From Sphingomonadales bacterium (GTDB taxonomy: Bacteria; Pseudomonadota; Alphaproteobacteria; Sphingomonadales; Sphingomonadaceae): a stretch of DNA of 64,000 nt. Position 1 is the first letter of the stretch. Each line of letters opens with the position of its first letter. The stretch covers positions 58,797-122,796 of the forward strand of contig JAIXYT010000020.1 in NCBI GenBank assembly GCA_027490095.1, read 5' to 3'. The notes beneath the pieces are model-generated. The model was given only the letters and a program-made list of their open reading frames with translations. It was not told the DNA's origin and ran no database searches. The position numbers and the translations under genes were made by a program. This document shows positions 9,312-19,700 of this stretch, in pieces.

Positions 9312-10496
9312 TTAGACCGCCGCCTGGCGGGCGGCAAAGGGGGAATGTTTCAGCAGGGTAATATTCTGTTGCGCCTTCGCCCGGGCCCGTGCGTCCGCAT
9401 CGGCGACGTCGTCCAGCGTCTCGGGGCAGCGGGCCGGAATGGCGGACAGTGTTTCGGCGACGACGGCTGCAATGTCGAGGAAGCCGATCCGGCCTGCAAG
9501 GAAGGCGGCGACTGCCTCTTCGTTGGCGGCATTCAGAATGCAGGGGCGGCAGCCGCCTTCGCGCAAGGCCGCCTCGGCAAGCGCGAGGGCCGGGAATCGG
9601 TCGCGGTCCGCCTCTTCGAACTCCAGGCGTCCGATGCGGGCGAGATCGAGCCGCTCGACGGGGGTCTCGATCCGCTCGGGCCAGGCGAGCGCATGGGCGA
9701 TCGGCACGCGCATGTCGGCCGAACCCAGCTGCGCCAGCACCGAGCCGTCGATATACTCCACCAGCCCGTGGACGAGGCTCTGCGGGTGGACGAGCACATC
9801 GAGCTGGTCGGGCCGCAGGCCGAAGAGGTGATAGGCCTCGATCAACTCCAGGCCCTTGTTCATGAGGGTCGCGCTGTCGATCGAGATCTTGGCCCCCATG
9901 GACCAGGTGGGGTGCTTCACCGCCTGGGCGGGCGTGGCGGCCGCCATTGCCTCGCGGGTCCAGGTGCGGAACGGACCGCCGGACGCGGTGATGATGATGC
10001 GGCGCACGCGATCCACCGCTTCCAGCACCTGGAAGATGGCGTTGTGCTCGCTGTCGATGGTCAGGATCCGTGCGCCGCTGCGGCGGGCGGCGGCCGTCAT
10101 CAGGCCGCCGGCGCAGACCAGCGCCTCCTTGTTGGCAAGTGCGACGGTGATCCCGGCGTCAAGCGCGGCGAGCGTGCTGGGAAGGCCGGCCGCGCCGACG
10201 ATGGAGGCGACCACGAGGTCGGCGGGAGCCGCGGCAAGCGCGATGAGGGCCGCCGAGCCGGCAGCAACCTCGGTTTCGGGCTGGTCGGCAAGCGCCTGCT
10301 TGAGCGGGTCATAGCCTGCTTCATCGGCGATGACGACGCGCGTGGGCCGGAAGGTTCGAGCGAGGTCCGCAAGGCGCGCCCAGTCCTTGCCGGCGGCGAG
10401 GCCGGCGATCTGGAACCGATCCGGGTTGCGGGCGACAAGATCGAGCGTGGAGCTGCCGACGGAGCCCGTTGCGCCGAGAATGGTGAGCCGCTTCAA
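9312..10496 (-). CDS. dxr: 1-deoxy-D-xylulose-5-phosphate reductoisomerase
   Basis: 394 residues. The NADPH-binding GATGSVGSSTLDLV motif opens the protein, the catalytic metal site is in TIDSEHNAIFQVL, and the conserved ASGGPFRTW flexible loop follows. The enzyme converts DXP to 2-C-methylerythritol 4-phosphate, the committed step of the MEP isoprenoid route. The start overlaps the end of cdsA by four bases. In this operon it supplies isoprenoid units just downstream of uppS, which builds undecaprenyl diphosphate. Confidence 0.97.
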   Translation of the reverse strand: MKRLTILGATGSVGSSTLDLVARNPDRFQIAGLAAGKDWARLADLARTFRPTRVVIADEAGYDPLKQALADQPETEVAAGSAALIALAAAPADLVVASIVGAAGLPSTLAALDAGITVALANKEALVCAGGLMTAAARRSGARILTIDSEHNAIFQVLEAVDRVRRIIITASGGPFRTWTREAMAAATPAQAVKHPTWSMGAKISIDSATLMNKGLELIEAYHLFGLRPDQLDVLVHPQSLVHGLVEYIDGSVLAQLGSADMRVPIAHALAWPERIETPVERLDLARIGRLEFEEADRDRFPALALAEAALREGGCRPCILNAANEEAVAAFLAGRIGFLDIAAVVAETLSAIPARCPETLDDVADADARARAKAQQNITLLKHSPFAARQAAV

Positions 10497-11350
10497 GCCA
10501 GAGCCTCCGTCGTGCCAAGAACCAGGTTTGCGGGCGCCTGCAAGCTGACCCAGAGCGCGACAACCACGCAGACCGGAACGAGGCCGTCAACCCGGTCCAT
10601 CACGCCGCCGTGGCCGCCGAGCAGGGTGCCGGAATCCTTGACCCCGGCGCGGCGCTTCAGCCAGCTTTCGAAGAAGTCGCCGATCTGGGCGACGATCGCC
10701 AGCAGCGCGCCGATCAGCGCCATGGCGAGCGCCGTCTGCGGCCAGCCCGAAAATCGCCCGAACAGGATGGAAAAGAGCGCTGCGGCGACCATGCCGCCGA
10801 TGAGGCCGGCCCAGGTCTTGTTGGGGCTGATCGCTGTCCAGATTTTCGGGCCGCCGATCGCGCGGCCGGCGAAATAGGCGAAGATGTCGGTCGCCCAGAC
10901 GACCCCCATGGTCCACATCACCAGCGCGAAGCCGTCGGGCTGCTGGCGCAGCCAGATCAGGGCGACCGCCGGAAGCCCGGCATAGAGAAGGCCAGTGGAG
11001 AGCCAACGCTTGCCGGCGGCTCGGGTTGCGGCCGAGAGCAGGATGAAGAGGAGGATAGCACCACCAAGCAGCGCCAGGGCCTGAAGGGCGAGGCCCAAAT
11101 GGGCGAGCCCGCTTGCGCCCGAGAGGGTTGCAATGCCGGCGATGCGCCAGGGCAAGGGGATGCCGTGCATGGCGCACCATTCCCACAGCACGATCGCGAC
11201 GCCGGCCACGATCATCAGGGTGAAGGCCGGGCCGCCGATCCAGATGTCTGCGATTGCGACGACGGCGAGGAAGACGCCGACGATGACCCGCGAGGCAAGG
11301 TTCGACCGACCGGCCTGCGTTGGGGCTGCACCCGGGTCAGCGGCCGCCAT
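10493..11350 (-). CDS. cdsA: Phosphatidate cytidylyltransferase
   Basis: About 285 residues with many hydrophobic segments, as expected for an integral membrane enzyme. The family signature near the C-terminus is present: SWLKRRAGVKDSGTLLGGHG followed by GVMDRVDGL, with the paired aspartates that bind metal. It makes CDP-diacylglycerol, precursor of all phospholipids. The start MAAADPG at 11350 is chosen because it overlaps uppS by only 14 bases, while the upstream ATG at 11446 would put about 30 non-conserved residues inside uppS. It forms an overlapping chain with uppS and dxr. Confidence 0.95.
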   Translation of the reverse strand: MAAADPGAAPTQAGRSNLASRVIVGVFLAVVAIADIWIGGPAFTLMIVAGVAIVLWEWCAMHGIPLPWRIAGIATLSGASGLAHLGLALQALALLGGAILLFILLSAATRAAGKRWLSTGLLYAGLPAVALIWLRQQPDGFALVMWTMGVVWATDIFAYFAGRAIGGPKIWTAISPNKTWAGLIGGMVAAALFSILFGRFSGWPQTALAMALIGALLAIVAQIGDFFESWLKRRAGVKDSGTLLGGHGGVMDRVDGLVPVCVVVALWVSLQAPANLVLGTTEALA

Positions 11351-12122
11351 AGCGCCTCTCGCGCGCGGCGAAGCTTTCCGCAGCCTCGCGCAGGACGGCC
11401 TCGTCGAAGTCAGGCCAGAGGACGGGCGTGAACCAGAGTTCGGCATAGGCCGCCTGCCAGAGCAGGAAGTTGGACAGCCGCTGCTCGCCCGAGGTGCGGA
11501 TGATGAGGTCGACCGGCGGAAGCTCTGCCGTGTCGAGCCCGGCTTCGATCATCTGCGGGGTGATGGAGCCCGGCGTGACGGTGCCGTCCGCGATTCGGGT
11601 GCCGATCGCCTGCATGGCGCGGACAAGCTCGTCCTGGCCGCCGTAGTTGAGCGCGACGACCAGGCGGAAGCGGCTGTTGGTCTTCGTCGCCTCGATCGCA
11701 TTCTCCAGCCGCTCGACGACATCGGACTTCAGCGCCCGCCAGTCCCCGATCAGGCTGAGGCGCGCGCCGTTGCTGTCGAGCTCTTCCAGCTCGGCGAGCA
11801 GGTGGTGGCGGAGCAGGCTCATGAGGTCGGAGACCTCGTCGGCCGGGCGGCGCCAGTTTTCCGAGCTGAAGGCGTAGAGGGTCAGGGTCTCGATGCCGAG
11901 CCTTGGCGCTGCGCGGACGATGCGGCGCACGGCCTCCACGCCGGCCTTGTGGCCGGCGAGGCGCGGCAGGCGGCGGGCCTTTGCCCAGCGGCCGTTGCCG
12001 TCCATGATGATGGCGACGTGCCGCGGGCCGCCGGCAACCGGCGCGGGCTCGCCGTCCGCGGCATGCTCAGCCCCGGCGGCAGGACCCACCGCGCGTGTCC
12101 TTCCGGGGCTGAACCAGCTCAC
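11337..12122 (-). CDS. uppS: Isoprenyl transferase (undecaprenyl diphosphate synthase)
   Basis: 261 residues of the cis-prenyltransferase family. Visible motifs are [16 protein letters not shown] with the catalytic aspartate, [27 protein letters not shown], and [19 protein letters not shown] with the region that orders the second substrate. It elongates farnesyl diphosphate to the C55 carrier used for peptidoglycan and surface polysaccharide. The first 30 residues are a poorly conserved extension. It overlaps frr by four bases and cdsA by 14, so the block is probably one translational unit. Confidence 0.96.
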   Translation of the reverse strand: MSWFSPGRTRAVGPAAGAEHAADGEPAPVAGGPRHVAIIMDGNGRWAKARRLPRLAGHKAGVEAVRRIVRAAPRLGIETLTLYAFSSENWRRPADEVSDLMSLLRHHLLAELEELDSNGARLSLIGDWRALKSDVVERLENAIEATKTNSRFRLVVALNYGGQDELVRAMQAIGTRIADGTVTPGSITPQMIEAGLDTAELPPVDLIIRTSGEQRLSNFLLWQAAYAELWFTPVLWPDFDEAVLREAAESFAARERRYGGR

Positions 12123-12688
12123 TTGCCAAGGATTTCCTTCTCCTTGGATGTGGCCGCGGCGTCCACCTCGGCGATCGCCTTGTCGGTGAGCTTCTGGACG
12201 TCGCCTTCCAGCCGCTTCAGTTCATCCTGGCTGAGCTTGCCCTTCTTCTCGGCGGCCTTCAGCCCCTCGTTGCCGTCGCGCCGCACGTTGCGGATCGCGA
12301 TGCGGGCCTTTTCGGCATATTGGGTGGCAAGCTTCGCCAGCTCCTTGCGGCGCTCCTCGGTCAGGTCGGGGATCGGCAGGCGGAGCGTCTGACCTTCCGA
12401 GATCGGGTTGAGGCCCAGGCCGGCGGCGCGGATCGCCTTCTCGACCATCTGCACGTTCGACTTGTCCCACACCTGGACGGCGAGCATGCGGGGTTCCGGC
12501 GCGGTGACGGTTGCCACCTGGTTCAAAGGCATGTTGGCGCCATAGACCTCGACCTGCACGGGATCGAGCAGCGACGTGTTCGCGCGGCCCGTGCGAAGGC
12601 CGGCGAGATCGCTCTGCAGGCTTTCGACCGCCCCCTTCATCCGGCGCTCGAGATCGGTCTTCACCGCATTGGCATCGAATTCGGCCAT
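12119..12688 (-). CDS. frr: Ribosome recycling factor
   Basis: 189 residues, the usual size. Characteristic stretches are [53 protein letters not shown] and [11 protein letters not shown]. With EF-G the protein splits the post-termination ribosome. It lies 21 bases after pyrH and overlaps uppS by four, in the order pyrH-frr-uppS-cdsA that is conserved through most bacteria. Confidence 0.98.
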   Translation of the reverse strand: MAEFDANAVKTDLERRMKGAVESLQSDLAGLRTGRANTSLLDPVQVEVYGANMPLNQVATVTAPEPRMLAVQVWDKSNVQMVEKAIRAAGLGLNPISEGQTLRLPIPDLTEERRKELAKLATQYAEKARIAIRNVRRDGNEGLKAAEKKGKLSQDELKRLEGDVQKLTDKAIAEVDAAATSKEKEILGK

Positions 12689-12709
12689 GAAACTCCCCTT
12701 GGATTTTCC

Positions 12710-13426
12710 TTATTCGCCAACTGTGGTGGAAATGCCATCGCCGGATAGCACCCGGGCGAGATTTCCTTCCTCGCGAATGTTGAACACGACGATGGGGATG
12801 CGGTTGTCGCGGCACAGCGCGATTGCCGCCGCATCCATCACCTTCAGATTGTCGGCCAGCACCCGGTCGTAACCGATGCGGTCGTAGCGGCGCGCGGCCG
12901 GGTTGGTCTTGGGGTCGCTGTCGTAGACTCCGTCGACCGAGGTGCCCTTGAACAGCGCGTCGCACGACATTTCGGCAGCCCGCAGCGCGGCGCCGCTGTC
13001 GGTGGTGAAATAGGGGCTTCCCGTGCCGGCCGCGAAGATCACCACGCGGCCCTTTTCGAGGTGCCGTTCGGCGCGGCGGCGGATGTAGGGTTCGCAGACC
13101 GCGTTCATCGGGATCGCCGACTGGACGCGGGTTTCGACGCCCTGCTGTTCCAGCGCGTCCTGCATCGCAAGCGCGTTCATGATGGTGGCGAGCATGCCCA
13201 TATAGTCGGCAGTCGCGCGGTCCATGCCCTTGGCAGCGCCTGCCATGCCGCGGAAGATGTTGCCGCCGCCGATCACCAGGCAGAGCTCGAAGCCGGCGTC
13301 TTTCGCGGCCTTCACCTCGCCGGCGACGCGGGCGACCGTTGCAGGATCGATGCCGAAGGCCTGGTCGCCCATGGCCGCCTCGCCCGAGAGCTTCAGAAGG
13401 ATGCGCTTGTAGGGCGGGCGGGACAT
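12710..13426 (-). CDS. pyrH: Uridylate kinase
   Basis: 238 residues of the amino-acid-kinase fold that makes UDP from UMP. The N-terminal [20 protein letters not shown], the phosphate-binding [10 protein letters not shown] and the [17 protein letters not shown] segments are typical. The start MSRPPYK at 13426 is preferred to an ATG nine codons upstream because the kinase domain begins a few residues later. A hairpin lies between tsf and this gene. It belongs to the rpsB-tsf-pyrH-frr run. Confidence 0.97.
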   Translation of the reverse strand: MSRPPYKRILLKLSGEAAMGDQAFGIDPATVARVAGEVKAAKDAGFELCLVIGGGNIFRGMAGAAKGMDRATADYMGMLATIMNALAMQDALEQQGVETRVQSAIPMNAVCEPYIRRRAERHLEKGRVVIFAAGTGSPYFTTDSGAALRAAEMSCDALFKGTSVDGVYDSDPKTNPAARRYDRIGYDRVLADNLKVMDAAAIALCRDNRIPIVVFNIREEGNLARVLSGDGISTTVGE

Positions 13427-13470
13427 GATTGGCCTGTCTTTGCGGATTGTCACCCCGGCTTAGCGAGACA

Positions 13471-13500
13471 GGGCCGCGCTCTCAAGAGAGAGCACGGCCC
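13471..13500 (-). promoter_or_regulatory. Hairpin between tsf and pyrH
   Basis: In the minus-strand transcript a 13-base stem forms with a three- to four-base loop: one arm covers about 13488-13500 and the other 13471-13483, with a single G-U pair. No T tract follows in the direction of transcription, so it does not look like a full intrinsic terminator. It could lower expression of pyrH and genes beyond it relative to rpsB-tsf, or protect the 3' end of a processed rpsB-tsf message. Confidence 0.5.
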
Positions 13501-13521
13501 CGGCAAGACGGTTCTTTCAGC

Positions 13522-14451
13522 TCAGGCGACGCCGGCGGCGGCGGCCACTTCGGCTGCGAAGTCCGATTCCTTCTTCTCGATGCCTTCGCCCAGCTGGAAG
13601 CGGACGAACTTCGAGATGGTGACATCGGCGCCGAGCGCCTTGGCTTGCGCCGCGACCACGTCGGAAACCTTGGACTTGCCGTCGATCACGAACACCTGGG
13701 AGAGGAGCGCCTGCTCGCCGGCGAACTTGCGGACTGCGCCATCGACCATGCGCTCGACGATGTCGGCGGGCTTGCCCGAGGACGCTGCCTTTTCGGCGGC
13801 GATGGCGCGCTCGCGCTCGAGGAGCGCGGGGTCGATGTCGTCGGCGGTCAGCGCGAGCGGGTTCGCGGCTGCGATGTGCATCGCGATCTGCTTGCCGAGC
13901 GCGGCGAGAGCCGCCTTGTCGGCAGCCGTGCTGTCGATGGCGACGAGGACGCCGATCTTGCCGCGATCGGGGGCGGCCGCGTTGTGCACATAGGAGGCAA
14001 CCGCGCCGGTCGCTTCCACGATGGTTGCACGGCGCACGGCCTGCTGCTCGCCGATGGTGGCGATGTTGTTCGTCAGCACGTCCTGCACGCTGCCGCCGCC
14101 GGCCGGATAGGCTGCTGCCAGAAGGGCTTCGACATTCTCGCCGGTCTTCAGCGCAACCTTGGCGACTTCGGCGACGAAATCCTGGAACTGGGCGTTCTTC
14201 GCGACGAAGTCGGTTTCGGAGTTCACTTCGATGACGGCGCCGCGGGTGCCCTCGACGACCACGCCGACAAGGCCTTCGGCAGCCGTGCGGCCGGCCTTCT
14301 TGGCAGCAGACGCCAGGCCCTTGGTGCGCAGCCAGTCGACCGCCTTTTCGAAGTCACCTTGCGTTTCCGACAGGGCTTTCTTGCAGTCCATCATGCCCGC
14401 GCCGGTGCGGTCGCGCAGTTCTTTCACAAGGGCGGCAGTGATCTCGGCCAT
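13522..14451 (-). CDS. tsf: Elongation factor Ts
   Basis: 309 residues. The N-terminal UBA-like region ([24 protein letters not shown]) contains the TDVP-equivalent [11 protein letters not shown] motif. The core with the [12 protein letters not shown] signature and the C-terminal module follow. EF-Ts exchanges GDP for GTP on EF-Tu. Two ATG codons are adjacent; MAEITAAL is the family start. It follows rpsB in the order kept in nearly all bacteria. Confidence 0.98.
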   Translation of the reverse strand: MAEITAALVKELRDRTGAGMMDCKKALSETQGDFEKAVDWLRTKGLASAAKKAGRTAAEGLVGVVVEGTRGAVIEVNSETDFVAKNAQFQDFVAEVAKVALKTGENVEALLAAAYPAGGGSVQDVLTNNIATIGEQQAVRRATIVEATGAVASYVHNAAAPDRGKIGVLVAIDSTAADKAALAALGKQIAMHIAAANPLALTADDIDPALLERERAIAAEKAASSGKPADIVERMVDGAVRKFAGEQALLSQVFVIDGKSKVSDVVAAQAKALGADVTISKFVRFQLGEGIEKKESDFAAEVAAAAGVA

Positions 14452-14477
14452 CATGGGCTCCTTTGCTCTATGGTGAG

Positions 14478-14506
14478 GGGGGTCGCACGGTCCCCGTGCA
14501 ACCCCC
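14478..14506 (-). promoter_or_regulatory. Hairpin between rpsB and tsf
   Basis: The arms GGGGGT-C-GCACGG and CCGTGC-A-ACCCCC pair around a three-base loop; the central mismatch on the plus strand becomes a G-U pair in the minus-strand transcript, giving a 13-base stem. In the direction of transcription no T tract follows. A hairpin at this spot could attenuate tsf, or be a processing or stability element. The plus-strand copy is followed by four T residues, but no plus-strand gene needs a terminator here. Confidence 0.45.
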
Positions 14507-14555
14507 GCTTTTCGGTTTGATGACAGCGGCGGGGGGTGCCCCGCCGGTCAGGCAA

Positions 14556-15311
14556 TCAGGCGGTCAGCGCGACTTCGGCTTCCGGCTCGGCGGCAGCGCC
14601 GATGTCCACGCCCTGCGCGACCTGCCGGCCCTGCTTGCCGGCGAGGATCGAGTCCGCCACCGCGTTGCAGTAGAGCTGGATGGCGCGCGCCGCGTCGTCG
14701 TTGCCGGGCACCGGGAAGGCGATGTTCGCCGGATCGGTGTTGGAATCCAGGATCGCGATCACCGGGATGCCGAGCACATTGGCTTCCTTGATGGCCAGGT
14801 CTTCCTTGTTCACGTCGATCACGAACATCAGGTCGGGCAGGCCGTTCATGTCGCGGATGCCGCCCAGCGAGGCTTCGAACTTGTCGCGCTCGCGGGTCAT
14901 CTTCAGCACTTCCTTCTTGGTGAAGCCGTGCGTATCGCCCGAGAGCTGCTCTTCCAGCGTCTTGAACTTCTTGATGGAGGCCGAGATGGTCTTCCAGTTG
15001 GTGAGCATGCCGCCCAGCCAGCGGTGGTTGACATAGTGCTGACCCGAGCGGCGGGCGGCTTCGGCCACCGGCTCCTGCGCCTGGCGCTTGGTGCCGACGA
15101 ACAGCACCTTGCCGCCGGCGGCAGACGTCGCACGGACGAAATCGAGCGCGCGCGCGAACAGCGGCACAGTCTGCGAGAGATCGAGGATGTGGATGCCGTT
15201 GCGCTCGCCGAAGATGTAGGGCTTCATCTTCGGGTTCCAGCGGTGGGTCTGGTGACCGAAATGCGCGCCAGCTTCCAGCAGCGCCTGCATCGACACGTCG
15301 GGTGTCGTCAT
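14556..15311 (-). CDS. rpsB: 30S ribosomal protein S2
   Basis: 251 residues with the S2 signatures: [63 protein letters not shown] and [14 protein letters not shown] basic/acidic C-terminal tail of about 20 residues follows. The start MTTPDVSM at 15311 has an AGGAG ribosome binding site six bases upstream; the longer frame to 15371 has no support. It opens the translation and envelope superoperon that runs to fabZ. Confidence 0.98.
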   Translation of the reverse strand: MTTPDVSMQALLEAGAHFGHQTHRWNPKMKPYIFGERNGIHILDLSQTVPLFARALDFVRATSAAGGKVLFVGTKRQAQEPVAEAARRSGQHYVNHRWLGGMLTNWKTISASIKKFKTLEEQLSGDTHGFTKKEVLKMTRERDKFEASLGGIRDMNGLPDLMFVIDVNKEDLAIKEANVLGIPVIAILDSNTDPANIAFPVPGNDDAARAIQLYCNAVADSILAGKQGRQVAQGVDIGAAAEPEAEVALTA

Positions 15312-15409
15312 GTGTGTTCTCCTAACCGGTTGGTCCGCTGCAGGGGTGAGTTTCGGCTGTGGCCGAGACACCGGAAGGTTTCCCCCTGCATGAGGGATGG
15401 GCGGGGCGG
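15312..15409 (-). promoter_or_regulatory. Structured rpsB leader, candidate autoregulatory region
   Basis: The 98 bases before rpsB can fold into an 8-base outer stem (CCCCTGCA at 15383-15390 with TGCAGGGG at 15339-15346 as read on the plus strand) enclosing a 5-base inner stem TCGGC/GCCGA at 15353-15357 and 15362-15366 with a TGTG loop. S2 represses its own operon in several bacteria through a structured leader. I infer that this could play that role, but I cannot match it to a described motif. Confidence 0.3.
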
Positions 15410-16147
15410 TTAGTCGGGGACGGCCCGCGAGTCAAGTTTGGTGGCAACGCCCCAGGCGATGAGGGCCTGCCCGGCGAAGTAGGTGGCCCAGATGGCGAAG
15501 TCGGCCCATTGGGCGCCTTCGAGCGGACCCATGCGCTGGAAGATCAGGCTGTCTGAGATTGCGAACAGGGCGGCACCGACCGCCGCAAGCGGGAAGCGGG
15601 AATAGGCGGCCATCAGGAACATCGCGGTGAGGAAGAGGCTGTAGACGGCGACGGGCACCTGCCAGTCGGCCGGGACCGCGCGCACGATCGGGCCCCAGAG
15701 CAGGGGGACCACCACCACGACCGCGAGAAGGCGCTGCCACAGTGGGGCGTTGGCCATCCGGTTCCGATAGTAGAGGACGATCGCGACAACATGGCCCAGG
15801 GCGAAGATGGCGGCGCCGGCGACGAAGTTGAGCTCGAGCACCATGTCGGCGGTGGCGCCGAGCGTGAGGACGATCGCCAGCAGCCCGTGGTCGAGGCTGC
15901 TGCCCTGCCGGCTGGCCCAGGTGGCCAGCAGGCCCACCCCCATCCCCTTCCAGGCCATCGCCGCCCAGTCGGGGATCGGGAGCGCCCAGCTCGCCATGTA
16001 GCTGGTGCCGGCGACGAGCGCCGCGAGAAAAAGAAGGTGGCGCGGGCCAAGCCCGCGCTGACGTCGGACGGGCTCGTCGGCCTGAAGGCCTCCGCCCCGC
16101 CGGCCGAGATTTCGGCGAGTCTGTTGATCAGCGCTTCGCACTGACAC
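15410..16147 (-). CDS. YhhN-family (lysoplasmalogenase-like) membrane protein
   Basis: 245 residues with about eight hydrophobic segments starting near residue 38. The stretches [58 protein letters not shown] and [15 protein letters not shown] match the YhhN/TMEM86 family, whose GDxxL-type and ISD motifs hold acidic residues in membrane helices. Mammalian members hydrolyse the vinyl ether bond of lysoplasmalogens; the bacterial substrate is unclear. The first 37 residues are basic and poorly conserved, so the true start may be internal. It lies directly upstream of rpsB on the same strand. Confidence 0.85.
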   Translation of the reverse strand: MSVRSADQQTRRNLGRRGGGLQADEPVRRQRGLGPRHLLFLAALVAGTSYMASWALPIPDWAAMAWKGMGVGLLATWASRQGSSLDHGLLAIVLTLGATADMVLELNFVAGAAIFALGHVVAIVLYYRNRMANAPLWQRLLAVVVVVPLLWGPIVRAVPADWQVPVAVYSLFLTAMFLMAAYSRFPLAAVGAALFAISDSLIFQRMGPLEGAQWADFAIWATYFAGQALIAWGVATKLDSRAVPD

Positions 16148-16154
16148 CAGCCGC

Positions 16155-16676
16155 CTACATCTTGAGGCGCAGCGCGCCGAGGAAGTCGCGCTTGCCCAGA
16201 GCCACGCCTTTCGCGCGCAGGATGTCGTACGCTGTCGCCGCGTGGAAATAGAAGTTGGGCTGCGAGAAGGAGAGGAGGAAGCCTTCCGCCGTGAAGGGGA
16301 GCTTCAGGCCCGGCATCTCGAAAAGCATGTCGCGGCCGATGAAGCCTTCCATCTCGTCAGCGGTGACGGCGGCGAGCCCTGCTTCGGCCTTTTCCAGCAT
16401 CGCCTTCATGCCCGCAAAGTCGGTCGGCATCTCGCCGCCGATCGGGTTGAAGGTGCCGGCCCGCACGCCGTCGATCGCGCCGGCGCTGTGCTGGGCGACC
16501 GACTTCACCTGGAAACCGAGCGGCAGCATGGTGGGGTGCAGGCTGGCGCCGGCGATCTCGGCTGGCGCGCAGCCGGTCTCGGTGCAGTGCTTCTCGGCCT
16601 TTTCGATCAGCGCGAGCGTCGAGCCGACGATCTGGCGGCAGCTGGGGACAAAGGCGTCGTAGAGCGAAATCGGCAT
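16155..16676 (-). CDS. DUF1993 domain-containing protein
   Basis: 173 residues matching the DUF1993 family along its whole length: N-terminal MPISLYDAFVPSCRQI, central LHPTMLPLGFQVKSVAQHSA, and C-terminal FSQPNFYFHAATAYDILRA. The conserved histidines and the predicted all-helical four-helix bundle resemble the DinB/YfiT metal-binding fold, so a small metal-dependent enzyme is possible. No function is established. It is cytoplasmic, with no signal peptide. It lies between dnaE and the YhhN gene, eight bases from the latter, perhaps cotranscribed with it. Confidence 0.85.
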   Translation of the reverse strand: MPISLYDAFVPSCRQIVGSTLALIEKAEKHCTETGCAPAEIAGASLHPTMLPLGFQVKSVAQHSAGAIDGVRAGTFNPIGGEMPTDFAGMKAMLEKAEAGLAAVTADEMEGFIGRDMLFEMPGLKLPFTAEGFLLSFSQPNFYFHAATAYDILRAKGVALGKRDFLGALRLKM

Positions 16677-16734
16677 GTGGGTCTCCCTCGGTTTCGCGGA
16701 TGTCTAGGCGTGGCGCCGCGGCTCCGCCAGCCCT

Positions 16735-19700
16735 TCAGGCAACCAGCCGCAAGGGCTGGGTCATCGCAGTCACCTGCGCCCTTGCGACGCCAGGCAGCTG
16801 CGAAATCTCGGTGTCGGCGCCGGCGGGCAGTGCGAAGTCCTGCCCCAGCCGGATGACGGCATGGCCGCCGCCGGCCATCGGCACGCTCGCCTCGACAACG
16901 CTGCGGCCGCCGCGCGGCAACCAGGACGCGAGCGCGGGGATCAGGCTGGGATCGGCACCGGGTGCAAGCTCGATCGCGAGCAGCGCCCGGGCGGATTTCA
17001 CGAGCGCGTTCAGAGGCCGGGCAGACTGGATGGTGAGGCGCGGGCTCTCGTCGCCTTCGCGCCATTGCAGCTCGACATCCAGCAGCAGCGGCTCGCCCGA
17101 GGTAAGGGCTGCGAGCAGCGCTTCCTGTGCCTCGGCGTTGAAGCTGGTGGCGCCCCATTTGCCGGACTGGTCGGTCAGGTCGGCCATCATGTAGCGTCGG
17201 TCGGGGCCCTTGCCCTGGGGCACGCGCCAGCGGGTGTCCTCGACAAGGCCCGCCATGCGCACGGACAGGCGGGTGCCGGCCGGCGACCGCTTCGCCAGCG
17301 CGTCGGCCGCCGTCATCACGTTCATTGCCGCCAGCACGGCAGAATGGGCCTCGACCGGGTGGCCGGAGAACCAGAAGCCGAAGGCCTCGCGTTCGCGGCT
17401 GAGGCGTTCGCCAAGCGGCCAGGGCTTGGCCTCGGGCAGGGGCACGGCCTCGGCCTCCGCGACGCCGCCGAACAGGCCACCCTGCCCCGTGACCCGCGCG
17501 TCGGCCGCGCGGGTGGCGGCGGCCATCAGCAGTTCAGCGCCTGCAAACACGCGGGCGCGGTCCAGCCCGAAACAGTCGAAGGCGCCGGCGCTTGCAAGCG
17601 CCTCCATCTGGCGGCGGTTCAGCGCGCGCGGGTCGATGCGGTTCACGAAATCGTCGAGGCTGCGGAAAGGCCCGTTGGCCGCGCGCTCGGCGCAGATGTC
17701 GGCCATGGCGCCCTCGCCGACACCCTTCAGCGCGCCCAGCGCATAGCGGACGGCAATCCTGCCCTCATGGTCCGAGCCCGCCGCCTCTGGCGGCAAGTTC
17801 TCGAGCGTGAAGTCGGACGAGGAGGCGTTGATGCAGGGCCCCAGCAAGGGCACATCCAGCCGGCGCATGTCGTCCACGAACACGGCCAGCTTGTCGGTCA
17901 GGTGGATGTCATAGGCCATGGAGCCGGCATAGAAGGCGGCCGGGTGGTGCGTCTTCAGCCAGGCGGTCTGCCAGGCGACCAGCGCGTAGGCGGCCGCGTG
18001 GCTCTTGTTGAAGCCGTAGCCGGCGAACTTGTCGACCAGGTTGAAGATGAACTCGGCTTGGGTGTCGGGCACGCCGTTCGCCTTGGCGCCTTCGATGAAA
18101 CGGGCACGCTGGGCGTCCATCTCGGCCTTGATCTTCTTGCCCATCGCGCGCCTCAGAAGGTCCGCCTCGCCCAGCGAATAGCCGGCCAGCACCTGCGCGA
18201 TCTGCATCACCTGCTCCTGGTAGATGATGACTCCGTAGGTCGGCTTCAGAATGGGCTCCAGCATGGGGTGCAGGTAATCGGGCTGCTCGCGGCCCCACTT
18301 CCGGGCAGCGAAGCTGGGGATATTGTCCATCGGGGCCGGTCGGTAGAGCGCGCCAAGCGCGATGATGTCCTCGAACAGGGTCGGCTTCACCAGCGCGAGC
18401 GCGCGGCGCATGCCTTCGGATTCGAACTGGAACACCCCCACCGTGTCGCCGCGGGTCATCAGCCGGTAGACGGTCTCGTCGTCCCAGGGGAGGGTATCGA
18501 GGTCGATTTCCGTGCCCCGCGCTTTCAGAAGCTGGGTGGCGCGGGCAAGGACGGACAGCGTTTTCAGGCCGAGGAAGTCGAACTTCACCAGGCCGGCTTC
18601 TTCCGCCCATTTGAGGTCGAACTGGGTGACAGGGAAGTCCGAGCGGGGATCGCGGTAGAGCGGCACCAGTTCGGCGAGCGGGCGGTCGCCGATGACGACG
18701 CCGGCGGCGTGGGTGGAGGCGTGGCGGGGCCGGTTTTCGAGCTGGAGGCCCACCTTCACAAGCTGTGCGACCTTGGGGTCGGCCTTCATTTCCTGGGTGA
18801 ATTCCGGAACGCCGTTCAGCGTGCGCTGGAGATCCCAGGGGTCGGCCGGGTTCGCCGGTATCAGATTCGAAAGCCGGTTCACCTGGCCATAGGGGAGCTG
18901 CATCACCCGGCCGACGTCCTTCACGACGGCGCGGGCCTTCAGCGTTCCGAAGGTGATGATCTGGGCGACCTGCTCGCGGCCGTACTTCTGCTGGACGTAG
19001 CGGATCACCTCTTCCCGGCGGGTTTCGCAGAAGTCGATGTCGAAGTCGGGCATCGAGCGGCGCTCGGGGTTGAGGAAGCGTTCGAACAGCAGGCCCAGTG
19101 CCAGCGGATCGAGATCGGTGATGAGGAGCGCCCAGGCAACCGCCGAGCCCGCGCCTGATCCCCGGCCGGGCCCCACGGGAATTCCCTGCGCCTTTGCCCA
19201 CTGGATGAAGTCGGCGACGATCAGGAAATAGCCCGAAAAGCCCATGTCGCCGATAATCTTCAGCTCGAAGGCGAGGCGGTCCCAATAGGGCTGTTCGTCG
19301 ACCGACATGGCGGCGAGGCGGCGGCGCAGGCCTTCCTCGGCCAGCCGCACGAGCTCGGCCTTTTCGGCCTCGGCATCGGGCACCAGCTTGGGAAGGACGG
19401 GATCGCGCTTCTTGAGCGCAAAGGCCGAGCGGCGCGCGACATGCTCCGTCATGGCGAGCGCCTCGGGAAGATCGGCGAAGCGCTCGGCCATGTCGGCGGC
19501 GGTGGGGAGGTAATGGCGCGGGTTGGAGCGCTGGCGATCTGCGGTTTCCAGATAGGCGCCTTCCGCGATGCAGAGCATCACGTCATGCGCGGCATGGCCC
19601 GACGGCTCGAGGAAGCGGGCCGGGTTGGTGGCGACGATCGGCAGCCCTTCGGCATGGGCAAGCTGCAGGAGACCATGTTCGCTGGCCTGTTCGATTGCGT

